From NCBI GenBank assembly GCA_034440575.1, contig JAOTOL010001335.1, positions 124,001 through 188,000 of the forward strand: 64,000 bases of DNA. Direction: 5' to 3'. Each line of letters starts with the position of its first letter. Within the stretch, counting starts at the first letter, position 1. Positions 35,002 to 45,554 of this stretch are shown here, piece by piece. The position numbers and the translations under genes are program-made. Source of the DNA: Imbricaverruca yamaguchii (taxonomy: Eukaryota > Arthropoda > Thecostraca > Neoverrucidae). A model generated the notes under the pieces. The model saw only the letters and a list, made by a program, of their open reading frames with translations. It did no database searches and had not been told where the DNA came from.

Positions 35002-37980
35002 TGAAATTGCATTGCCAACTCAAGAATATTCCAATAGTGTCAGCCAAGGCAATAGAACCTCAAAGTCTGCAAATATGGACGGCAGCAGTTCAAGGGGACA
35101 GAGTGTTAGTTCATCTAGTGATAAAAGAGCTCCTCAGTATGAAAAAGCCAAAGGTGGTTATGGAGCATTTGTTAAGTGTATGATGTTTAATGCTCAGAGT
35201 ATCCATTCGAAATTTGATGAGTTCAAGTGTTATGTTGCTGAGGAGGAACAAGATTTTGTTTGCATTACGGAGGCATGGGTCAGTGAAGGGTATTTTGGAG
35301 ATAACTTACAGGACTATGAGATCCAGGGATACAATATGTTTTCGTGCAATAGGGGTCCCGCAATGAAAGGGGGTGGTGTAATGCTCTATATGAATAGCTT
35401 ATTCAGTTCTCAAAAAGTAGCACGTGGGGATAAAAATGTGTCTGTGGAGTCAATTTGGTTTGATGTCACTGTGGGAAAAGGCAACAGCAATACTCTTAGG
35501 ATAGGAGCTTTCTACCGATCAGGAACCCTGCCACATTCTCAGCAACTGGAGCTTGACAAGGTGATTTGTGAGGAAATCAGTAGAAACTTTAAGAGGAAGT
35601 GCCTTATTCTTGGTGACTTTAATCTAAAAGGTTCTGAAAATGCTGGTGTTGGCTCCCCATCATGCAAAATGTTTAGGAAATGCCTTGAAGAGGACCTGTT
35701 CTTACACCAGCTTGTGTCGGAACCTACCAGGCATGGTTCATTCTTGGACCTTGTATTCTCGGATTTAAGTGACTTGGTTCAAGACTTGACTGTAGGCGAA
35801 ACTCTGGGAAGAAGTGACCATAACATTGTTAGATTCAAGGCACATGTAGGGGAAATTATCAAGGATAATTTGGTAAAGGTTCCAAGTTTCAACAGAGCAG
35901 ACTTTGACTGCATGAGAGCGGCTTTAAATGCCATCAGATGGGAAGAAGAATTCTCCAATTTAAATGCCTGTGAAATGTGTGAAAAGTTCAAATCTTACTT
36001 GAAGGAAATTCAGATTAGACATGTCCCCCAAAAGCAAAGACGCAAAAGAAGGGTAAGAAAGCCAGCATGGCTTACACCAGACTTGATAAAAGCAATTAAG
36101 GCAAAGAAAACTGCATTTAGAGTCTTTAAAGAAGCCTAATCTAAAGGCGTATCAAAAAGCTAGAGACCCTGTGAAGCAAAAAACCAGAGCAGCAAAGCGA
36201 GCAAAAGAACTGGATTTAGCTAGAAACTGTAATGGGGACAGTAAAAAGTTCTTTAGTTTCTACAAGCTGAGTAAAGTTTGTAGCACAATTGGTCCACTGG
36301 AAGTAAACGGGACTACATTGGGTGAGGATAGTGAGATGGTTGAGGAGCTGAGCAAGCAGTTCAAATCAGTGTTAACATTGGAAGATATGACCAATCTGCC
36401 GACCGTACACCATAGTTCAGTAACATGGGATCTGACAAATGATGTTGAGTTCATTGATAGTGATGTTGTTTACAATCATATCAGGAAAATAAAGCCAAAC
36501 AAGGCAGCAGGACCTGATGAAATGTATGCTAGGGTATTGCGGGAAACTGAAAAAGAACTGGCATTTCCACTTAGTATAATATTTTGTAGATCAGTTTCAC
36601 AAAATGAAATTCCAACCGATTGGAAAAGGGCAAATATAGTTCCTATTTTCAAGAAAGGAGAAAGAGGGAAAGTTGAAAACTATAGGCCAATAAGTCTCAC
36701 ATCCCTAGTCTGCAAGGTACTCGAATCAATTATCAAGGATAGAATAGTTAGTTATCTGGAAGGTAGCAGATTGATTCAAGATACACAACATGGGTTTAGA
36801 AAAGGACGATCGCGTCTCACAAACCTCTTGGACTTTTTGAACTTCGCCACAGAACAATTTGATCAGGGAAATCAGGTTGATGTAGCATATCTTGATTTTA
36901 GTAAGGCCTTTGACAAGGTACCCCATAAACGGTTAATGATGCAGCTTCAGTCCCATGGTATTGCAGGTAGCATCTTAAAATGGATAGAGTTGTGGCTTTC
37001 AGATAGACAGCAAAGAGTGGTGCTAAATGGTACAAAGTCATCATGGCAAAATGTTCTTAGTGGAGTCCCCCAGAGGTCAGTACTAGGGCCATTACTGTTC
37101 ATTATATTTGTAAATAACATTGAAAGTGGCCTAAGCAGTAAAGTTTTCAAATTTGCGGATGATTTGAAGGTCTTTAGGGCAATAACAGGTCAGGATGAGC
37201 ATATCTCGCTGCAAAAAGACAGACGAACTTGTGAAGTGGTCCGAAGAATGGCAAATGAAATTTAATTTTGATAAGTGCAAAATCATGCATGTAGGTAACC
37301 AGCATATGAAGGCTCCATACTTGATGGGTGACCAAGTGCTATCAGTGATTCAACAGGAGAAGGATTTAAGTGTTATTCTAAACACAAAACTGCGGGCATC
37401 AGAACAGACCAAGGAAGCCAGGAAGAAGGCACTGAGAATGCTCGGGGCAATAAATAGGAATGTATCATACAGAAGTGAGGAAGTGATCAGGAAGCTGTAC
37501 TGTGCATACGTCAGGCGACATTTGGAATACTGCATCCAGGCTTGGTCTCCTAGCTATGAAAAAGATTGTTGGCTTTTAGAGAGAGTACAAAAGAGGGCTA
37601 CAAAAATGGTTAATGGAATAAGCAACCTGGGGTATGAGGAAAGATTGAAGAAATTGAATGTGTTTTCACTTAGATATAGAAGGCTGAGAGGAGATCTCAT
37701 CGAGGTCTTTAAATTTGTCAATGGTCTGGAGAGGGGATACCTTGGGGAAATGTTTGAATTTAACAGAAATGATGCAATTAGAGGTCATAAATTCAAAATT
37801 AAAGTTAACCACAGCAGAACAAGGTTAAGGCAGACTTTCTTCACCAACATGGTAGTAGAACACTGGAACCAGATGCCAGAAAACATTGTCAGTAGCAGCA
37901 CATTGAACATCTTTAAAAACAGCATAGACAATCATTATAAGAATAGAGGGCTTGCTTTTCAGTATTACAGGGAGGGCTGA
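34983..37980 (+). pseudogene. LINE ORF2 (endonuclease-RT), broken by two frameshifts
   Basis: Same domain order as the intact ORF2 at 7.4-10.4 kb. About 11 bp are missing at 36138 (after KEA, relative to copy B), shifting the frame. Two bases are missing near 37219 (AAAGACAGACG against AAAGACTTAGACG), shifting it again. The pieces 35012-36139, 36171-37265 and 37195-37980 are each open. GVPQRSVLGPLL replaces the usual GVPQGS, and the KFADDLKVF catalytic block is intact. Confidence 0.92.
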
Positions 37981-38083
37981 TTGACAGATTTGGTGGGCAA
38001 CTAGAGAGTGCAACCAAGAAGGGCCCTAGTGGCTCATAGTTGCACTAATCTTTGATGTCTTTATGTCTTTATGTCTTTACTCA

Positions 38084-41000
38084 TCAACATTTACGATCCA
38101 CCCTCGCGAAACACAGAACCCTCTTGGAATTAAATAAAGCACTTTACCAAATTCGCACACCTGTCATTCTCACCGGATATTTCAATTCGCACCACCCCCT
38201 ATCGGACACCCGCACAACACAACCCGATCACAGAGCACACACACTCCTTGCAATAGTCACACAACATAATCTCACAATACTCAACACCTGCTCACCAACC
38301 TATCTCGTACCAATCAGCTCCCACTTCCCTACGATTCCCGATGTCACACTCGCTTCCTCACGTATAGCCCTCACCATGTCCTGGACATCCGACTCCGACC
38401 CACACTTCAGCGACCACGCACCCATCACCATTACCTTTCACCAAATCCCGACCACTGGCCCACCTAACCCCCAGCCAGGTCGGTGGAATCTCAAAAAAGT
38501 ATCCTGGGTCCTCTTTTCAGAAGCCTTAGCCGCACAAACAGCACACACTCCACAACACACACCAGAACAGTTTGCAGACATACTCCTCACCACAGCACAC
38601 GAACACATACCACGAACAAAACCAAGACATCAACACAAACCTCGCGCGGCTCCCTGGTGGGACGAAGAGTGCCACCGGGCGATCCGCGCGAGGAACCACG
38701 CACACCACAGTTGTGAGAGACACCAGGCACCAAAAACACTCACATACAAACGCCAGAGAACATTATGCAAACGGACCAGTAAAGAAGCCAAAAAGACTTC
38801 CTGGAATACATTTTGCACCCAATTTAATAGATTCACACTTCTTGGCGAAATTTGGTCACTCCTCACAATCTTTCAACACAGAGACCGCCATGGAAAGCAA
38901 TCGCACTTTGACACAACAAGAACACTGTCACAGACACAGAAACAATAGGAAACATTTCCGCACACCACTACCATCTCACCTCGTCTACACTTCCACAAAC
39001 ACTCCCACCTCCAATCAGACACACACGCCCACACCTATACAACAGCAGATTTACACTTACAGAACTACAATTAGCAATCGCACAGACAGGAAACATACGT
39101 GTCGGACCAGACAACATTCACTATGCCTTCTTCAAACATCCGCCAATTTCAGCATTCCAAACTTTACTCGATACGTACAGCACCGCATGGACCACACATA
39201 CATACCCTCAATCATGGTTACACGCTTCTCTCATACCTATACCCAAACCAAGCACGACTCAACTCTTTGCACTTCCTATCGCCCTATCCCCCTCACCAGC
39301 TGCTTCCACAAACTATTCGAACGTATTGTCAAAAAAGCCTTCTCTATATCATCCAAACACAAAAACTAATCTCTCCTATTCAATTGGGTTTTCTTCCTAA
39401 TCGCTCATGCCTAGATAACCTCACTTACCTTGTCACACACATCCAAGAAGCGGCGGCAGGGAAACGCTCCACTGTTGCCCTCTTCCTGGACCCCAAACAA
39501 GCCGACGACACCATCAACATAACAACACTACCACAACACCTTCACAACATAGATATATAGGGCAGAGTACAACATTATCTTCACTTCTATCTTCTAAATC
39601 GCTCATTTCCAATCAAAATTGGATCCCACATATCAGATACAAAATTCCCCACAACCGGACTGATGCAAGGTTCCGTACACAGCCCCCTATTCTTTATTTT
39701 AGGTCTAAATTCAATTATCCCAGACAACCTTCCGGCCAAAATTTCAATAAACGCTGACGACGTAGTCATATGCGCATCACACGAAACACCACAAAATGCA
39801 CTAGGTGTCTTGCAATCCATATTAATACACTTACATAGCAAACTTGCCTCCCTAAACCTATATATTGCACCACACAAATCAAAATGCATGATTTTCGGCT
39901 ACCACAAATACACATACTTACCACCACGAAAAATAGACCACACTCCCATCCCATTCGTCTCCACAACAAAATTTATAGGCATCACCTTAGACTAAAAACT
40001 CACTTTCCGGCCATATATCTTAGATATCCAAAAACGCGCATCAAAAAGAATAAACATCCTTCGAGCACTATCCGGCAGAAACTGGGGATCCGACAGAAAC
40101 ACACTTCTAGCTCTTTACAAATCAATCATCCGGCCAATTTTGGAATACGGATCGGGCCCCACTCTTCGAAAATGCGAATAAATCAAGCCTCAAAATTATA
40201 GATTCTCTTCAACGCCAACATTTAGAAATAGCCACCGGATCATATATCACTTCACATTCTTTTGCTCTTCACATATATAACGACATACCAGAATTGAAGC
40301 ACAGACGCACAGAAACACTATTAAGATATCACTACAAAACACAACCCATCGCACAACACCCATGCAGCCAGGCATTAAAACTCCGCACCAAACACATACA
40401 CCAACTCATGAACGCAACACGACTTAAAACTACAATAGACTACCGCATCCACCAACACGCAAATAGACTACACATCACACTCCCCACAGCAAAAGCACTC
40501 CCACCACCCACTGCATGGTGGAAACACCAATCACCCAAAACACACCTCCTCATAGACCAGCCAAAGCACACCTACACAGACGCAGAAATACACCAACTAT
40601 TCCTCCACTTCAAAGCACAATATCCAAACCACAACATCATCTACACGGAGGGCTCAAAATCACACACACTGCAGACGGGCACAGCGGCGGTGCTGTTCCC
40701 CAACGCAGCACCTCCGCGGGTCATCCTTCGTGCCAGTCTGCATGACACAGCGTCCAACTACACAGCAGAACTCTTCGCAATTTTATCGGCATACTCCACC
40801 ATTTACAACACACAATCCGAACACAACATCATAGGCACTGACGAAAAATCAGTATTAGAAAGCATCACACCCTTCACCAAAAACAAACACCCACCCATCC
40901 AAAAATACTCTACGTTCACAAACAACTTAACGCCAGACAACGCCCATTTCTTCTATGGATCCCAAGCCACATCAACATTCCAGGCAACGAACACGCAGAC

Positions 41001-41320
41001 ACCGAAGCCAACATAGCCACAACACTACAAGAAACCACACCATGCCCACTCTCACAATCCGACTACTACCCCACAATACACCAGGCAATCAACAAAGACA
41101 TTCAACAAATATGGGACTCAACAATTACGTAACTACACGAAATACACCCAAAACACGAACTCTAGCACACTATCAACCAAAACACCAGACAAGAAGAACG
41201 CACACTAACACGATTACGTCTCGGCAACACTGCACTCACGCACTCCCACCTCTTACAACAACGCCCTCTACCACAATGCATAACATTGTAAAGAACACTC
41301 ACAATTAAACACATACTCAT
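38084..41320 (+). pseudogene. Second LINE type: endonuclease, RT and RNase H remnants (LINE H, 5' part)
   Basis: Distinct from the CR1-like family. In broken frames: endonuclease C-terminal part (VILTGYFNSHHPL, FSDHAPITI; the usual GDFN is changed to GYFN), a linker (AAPWWDEECHRAIRARN), the RT (QLGFLPNRSCLDNL, MQGSVHSPLFFILGLN, NADDVVICA in place of YADD) and RNase H (IYTEGSKSHTLQTGTAAVLFPN, TAELFAILSAYSTIY, GTDEKSVLESI). Endonuclease-RT-RNase H order is that of I/R1-like LINEs. Several frameshifts separate the pieces 38052-38948, 39099-39560, 39663-39995 and 40294-41016. The sense strand is strikingly rich in A and C and poor in G. The 5' end is cut off next to LINE copy G. The 3' part continues at 44223. 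Confidence 0.88.
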
Positions 41321-41500
41321 TAGGGTGTGTCGCCTGAACGGTTTTTCTTATGCTTAGTGAAATTATCGTGCAGATCACCTTAAAAAAAACCGTGGTCGAA
41401 ACCAAATCGAAATCAAACAATAAACAAAATATGCGACAGGCCGATAAAGAAACAAATTTGCCAGGCGCCCAAAGTTGAAGTCTCCAGTGATGGCGCTCCG

Positions 41501-43500
41501 TTGCGATTGGCATCTAACACCACGCGTCGTCCGCCGTCGGAGCGCCGCCGCGGCGCTGTGACGAAAAAGGCGGCAGTGGTTCGAGAATGCCGCGATCGCT
41601 ACTCGCGATACATGAAAACTGCTGGAAAGAAGTCGGCATCACCAGGTGTACGTCCGTCCGGTGATGAGTGGTTTGGAAAATTGTTTGATATAGCCCGCTG
41701 CAAATGTGCTGATATCGATAGCTGCAAATGTGCGATGGCCGACAAAGTGCCACGAATGGAGTTTCCCTTTGTCCAAGACCAGAGAGGACCTCGCCAAATG
41801 CACATCGGCACCGCAGATATCCGTGAAACCACTCGTCGACGCGCCATGGACGAAAGGAGGCGTCTGACCGCCGAGAGAGTCACATCACCACAACCGGGAC
41901 CTTCTGGAATGGCCCAGCTAGATTCTAATTCGGACCAAGATTCCGCCACAGATTCATCATCGCTCACATCTGTAGTCAATGAGTCAGAGTATATGGTGAA
42001 CAGTAACACAGACGAACTACTAAATACGGCTCTAGCAGCAGATCGGTACGGAGTGTCTAATCGTGCGTGTGCTGCGATCATAAACGGTTTCCAAGTGGAC
42101 ATTGGTCGGATCACTTCTGACGATATGGACTGCATAGTGGATAGCAAAAAAGTATGGCGAGCAAGGGATCGGATTAGAAGAGAGGTAGTAGCCCAGAGCC
42201 ATGGGGATCATGCAGGTCGTGTATCTGGTCTCTACTTCAACGGTAGAAAAGACGACACGCTTATGACAGCCAGTTCAAAGAAGCCGGAAGAGCACATTGT
42301 GGTTGTATCCGAGCCAGACAGTGCATATTTAGGACACTTTACCCCACAGACTGGGAAAGCGGAGGACATTTTTCAGGACCTGAACGCCGTGGCATATGAG
42401 TTTGGTGCGGATGTTTCTGTGCTTGGCTGTGACGGCACGAGATTTAATACTGGCCAAAAAGGTGGTGTTATCCGTTTGTTTGAGCTCGGACAAAAACGCC
42501 CCGTCCACTAGTTTGTGTGCCAACTTCATGCAAATGAACTTAATCTTCGTGCAGTATTTAGCCAGTTAGATGGAGTCACAACAGGACCTAAGTCGTTTAG
42601 TGGGCTGATTGGCCGGGCTGCTGCAGGCGCAGTAGAAACCTTGCCAGTGGTCGATTTTGAGCCAATCGATGGCGGAAATGTTTCAGAAATGACGCAGGAG
42701 ATTCTTAGTGACCTAAGTTCAGATCAGTCTATTCTATAGTCTGGCGCGTAGTGTCCAGATAGAACTGCGAAAATGAAGATCGGTCCACTAAACCACTCCA
42801 GGTGGCTGACTCTGGCGGCGCGAATTCTCCGGCTCTACATATCAACCGAACAGCCATCAGACAGTCTGAAAATGCTAGCGGAGTTCATCGTGTGCCACTA
42901 TACTCCCATGTGGTTCTGCGTCAAGAAGAACTGGAAATGTTCTGACAGTCCTGGCAATGCGTTGCACAGCGTGCAACTTCTCAAAAGTTTGCGACCTGAG
43001 CGGCCATGGTGCAGCCGGTAATACAGCGCAACAGCTACTGGTGTCACCCTGAGGCAGTACTGCTAGCAATGGCAGCGGGCCAAGATCAAGCCACACGGGA
43101 AAGGGCGGTCACTCAAATCCAGCAGTGTCGCAGAACTCAAGTCGATAATGATACTGACGAAGTGCGGAAGTTCAAGCTTCCAAAAGTGAATATGGGGGCA
43201 AACAGCATCATGGAGCTGATTGATTGGTGTAATGAGGCGATAACCGAGCCGCCCTTGACGCAACAACTGTCCGATGATGACTTACTAGACATCATCGCGA
43301 GTCCTCTCGAAGTACCGCCATACCCCGAGCACAGTCAGACGGTGGAACGGATGGTGAAAGTGGTGACCGAGGCGTCTTTGAAGGTAATTGGTGAAGAGGC
43401 CCGCCACGGTTACATTGTGGCGAAGTTGAAACACAGGTCAGCAATGCCAGTGCTCAGCAGCAAAAAGGATTTCATGTCGGGTTTTCTGTCGAGCATGTAG
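41501..43500 (+). pseudogene. Orphan arthropod-type protein carried by the transposon (candidate transposase), broken
   Basis: Three stretches of one protein. 41501-42511 has VVRECRDRYSRYM, a Cys-rich block ARCKCADIDSCKC, PFVQDQRGPRQMHIGTADI and VLGCDGTRFNTGQKGGVIRLFELG. 42515-42739 has FVCQLHANELNLRAVFSQLDG and GPKSFSGLIG. 42773-43500 has LNHSRWLTLAARILRLYIST, PVIQRNSYWCHPEAVLLAMAA and a C-terminal VTEASLKVIGEEARHGYIVAKL. In-frame stops lie at 42509 (TAG where the family has Trp in PVHWFVC), 42737 and about 42752, and a frameshift near 43010. I recall this family as widely annotated uncharacterised arthropod proteins. Its location between terminal inverted repeats argues that it encodes the element's transposase. 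The Asp in GCDGT and conserved HSRW residues are candidate functional positions; that is inference. Confidence 0.72.
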
Positions 43501-43945
43501 ACAAGTAGTACAGATATAAAATGATAGTTCGTACAAAAAATGTGGCCGCTCGTACAAAAGTTAACGTCGCTGTATGCCCGTCTCCTTCGGTTGTAGTGGA
43601 ACGAAGCATGATGCCGATTTCGCCTGGTCTATTTGTCATAACAATAAGATATCAAGTGTCTCAGAATGATTTAATTTGTCTTCGATGTAAACAGACGAGG
43701 AATTTTGAAGATGTACAAGCTTTCAAAAGTGAAAATATTAGCATTATACGCCGATAGATCTACTGATTGAAAATGGAACGAACAAGCGACGTAAAGTGAA
43801 TCTTTCTTTCATGCGTCAGATATCCAGGCAACTTATTAAGCGACTGGTGCTTATCAAAAGCCTTTTACCCCACTAAACACTTTCATTGAGTTTTATTAAT
43901 GAGCTTCATCACCAGAATCCATTCATCAGTCATCCACCGCACCGA
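43501..43945. other. 3' non-coding part of the transposon
   Basis: About 440 bp between the end of the coding remnant and the right terminal inverted repeat. No recognisable frame. Confidence 0.6.
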
Positions 43946-44222
43946 CTGCCGCCTTTTTCGTCACAGCGCCGCGGCGGCGCTCCGCCGGTGGCCGGACCCG
44001 TGGTGTTAGATGACAATCGCAACGGAGCGCCATCACTGGAGACTTCAACGCCGGACGCCCGGCAAATTTGTTTCTTCATCGGCCTGTCGCATATTTTGTT
44101 TATTGTTTGATTTCGATTTGGTTTTGACCACAGGTTTTTTTAAGGTGATCTGCACGATAATTTAACTAAGCAAAGTGCAATTTCCAAAAAAAGGTCCTTC
44201 GTGACACACCCTAATACTCATT

Positions 44223-44940
44223 TACTGTACGAAATACAACACCGAAAGACAACCTATCACAAACTACTGCGACATGAACAACATCCCACTAAACATCACG
44301 ACGCTTCTCAACGACGACCATCCAACATTACACGAACACCTCTTCCACTTTCTCGCTATCACACGCCTAATCCATGAGTATGAGAAGAATAAAAAATCAA
44401 AAGATATGTTAGAAAGAAAAACAGAAAATCAACCAAAGGGAAAAGGACAGAGAAAAATATCAAAATATATGTTAAAAAAGAAAAACAGAAATTCAACACC
44501 AGGGGGAAGAAAGAAAAAACTAACCCCACGTGAAACTAACTAACTACTAACGTTCTTGCAATGTGTATGAAACACTGGCGATGACCCGACCCCAGCCCCC
44601 TGACTCCCCCACCCTATGGCACCACCCGGACTGGCAAATCTTCTCTTCCGCACCAGCTCAGCCTCGTCAACCATCTCATCGGCCTCCAAGTCGACTCAAC
44701 TTTTACTCCTCCGCTGCAAACTTCAAGACGTCTGAACTCTTTCACGACTCACCTCTACGAGCCAACTTTACTCTTCTTCGCTCCCTCTTATCCCCACCAT
44801 GTTACTCCTCATACCCGTTCACCCGCGCCAAAAAAAAAAACTACACGAACTCATTAACAACACAAACGCCCACCCGGAAACAGCCCACATGACCACACGG
44901 TGGCAGGCTGACCAAACACAGACACACACACACTAGGGGC
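44223..44940 (+). pseudogene. LINE H, 3' part after the transposon insertion
   Basis: Resumes directly after the 8-bp duplication. Reads HEQHP/NNIPLNITTLLNDDH, HEHLFHFLAITRLIHEYE, the usual C-terminal end of RNase-H-bearing LINE polyproteins, then a Lys-rich stretch to a stop at 44543. The A/C-rich strand bias continues to about 44935. No clear poly-A or repeat tail. Confidence 0.7.
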
Positions 44941-45552
44941 TCTCCGAGAAATCCGCCATAAGCTGCTCGGACGGTGCTGTCATCGCTCGTTTTTCATTTA
45001 CTGCCACATTGCTGTTCCTGACATATGAAATATATAACCTTTTTTTCAGCTTGTCCGCTTTCCTCTTTATGGTTCAACGTAAGATGTCAAATTTGCAAGA
45101 GAAGCCACACGTGAATGCCCACAATTGCATAACTAGCCCGAGTGCATAACCGTGAAAGAGCGAAAGAGCATGATAAGATGTAGAAACCAGGAATTATCAT
45201 GTGGGCACCGGTCTGGAGCGGCGCAATTTCCTTGGAGCGGCGCCACTGTGAAAGCACTTGAAGGGGCACATCTGGCTACAAAATTCGATGGGGCGAGATG
45301 CACTCGGCCCTAGCCCAAGGGGCGCCTTTCTTTCCAAGGGGATGCCTTTTTATTTCACGAAGGCGCCTCAGGCTGAAAAATTCGAGCGGGAGCAACGGAG
45401 CCAATGCTTCCGTGGCATAAGATTCTTAGCAAATGCGTTCAAAGTAGACCCATGCTGCGGAGACGGCATTGTTTTAGAAAGGGTTTTAGCACCCCAAAAA
45501 TAGACAATCCCGACGGCCGCAAGACACACGCAGTTGGATACCTATGAACTGA
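44941..45552. other. No identifiable feature
   Basis: No recognisable gene or repeat. A short GGAGCGGCGC direct repeat lies at about 45213-45244. Confidence 0.5.
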
Positions 45553-45554
45553 GC

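Larger units (their letters stand above)
34230..38083 (+). mobile_element. CR1-like LINE, longest copy (copy G)
   Basis: Contains most of ORF1 (esterase), the ORF1-stop slippery site, ORF2 with two frameshifts, the 3' UTR stem-loop near 38008-38046 and a TGTCTTTA tail to 38083. The 5' boundary is not sharp; I place it where ORF1-like sequence becomes readable. The tail abuts a different LINE at 38084. Confidence 0.93.
41321..44214 (+). mobile_element. DNA transposon with ~260-bp terminal inverted repeats and 8-bp target duplication
   Basis: Inserted in LINE H. The ends are TAGGGTGTGTC (41321-) and GACACACCCTA (-44214). ATACTCAT flanks it on both sides (41313-41320 and 44215-44222), so the target duplication is exactly 8 bp and removing the element rejoins the LINE. 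Terminal inverted repeats extend to about 41577 on the left and 43946 on the right, with inner blocks such as AGATCACCTTAAAAAAA, GATTTCGATTTGG (inverse) and GCGCCGCCGCGGCGCTGTG. An 8-bp duplication and a TAGGG terminus fit hAT, though ~260-bp inverted repeats are longer than usual for hAT and recall MULE or P-like elements. I leave the superfamily open. Confidence 0.93.

Noticed and set aside
38084..41320. Continuation of the CR1-like LINE at 34-38 kb
   Set aside because: Different RT and endonuclease sequence, RNase H present, and opposite base composition. It is a separate element abutting the CR1-like tail.
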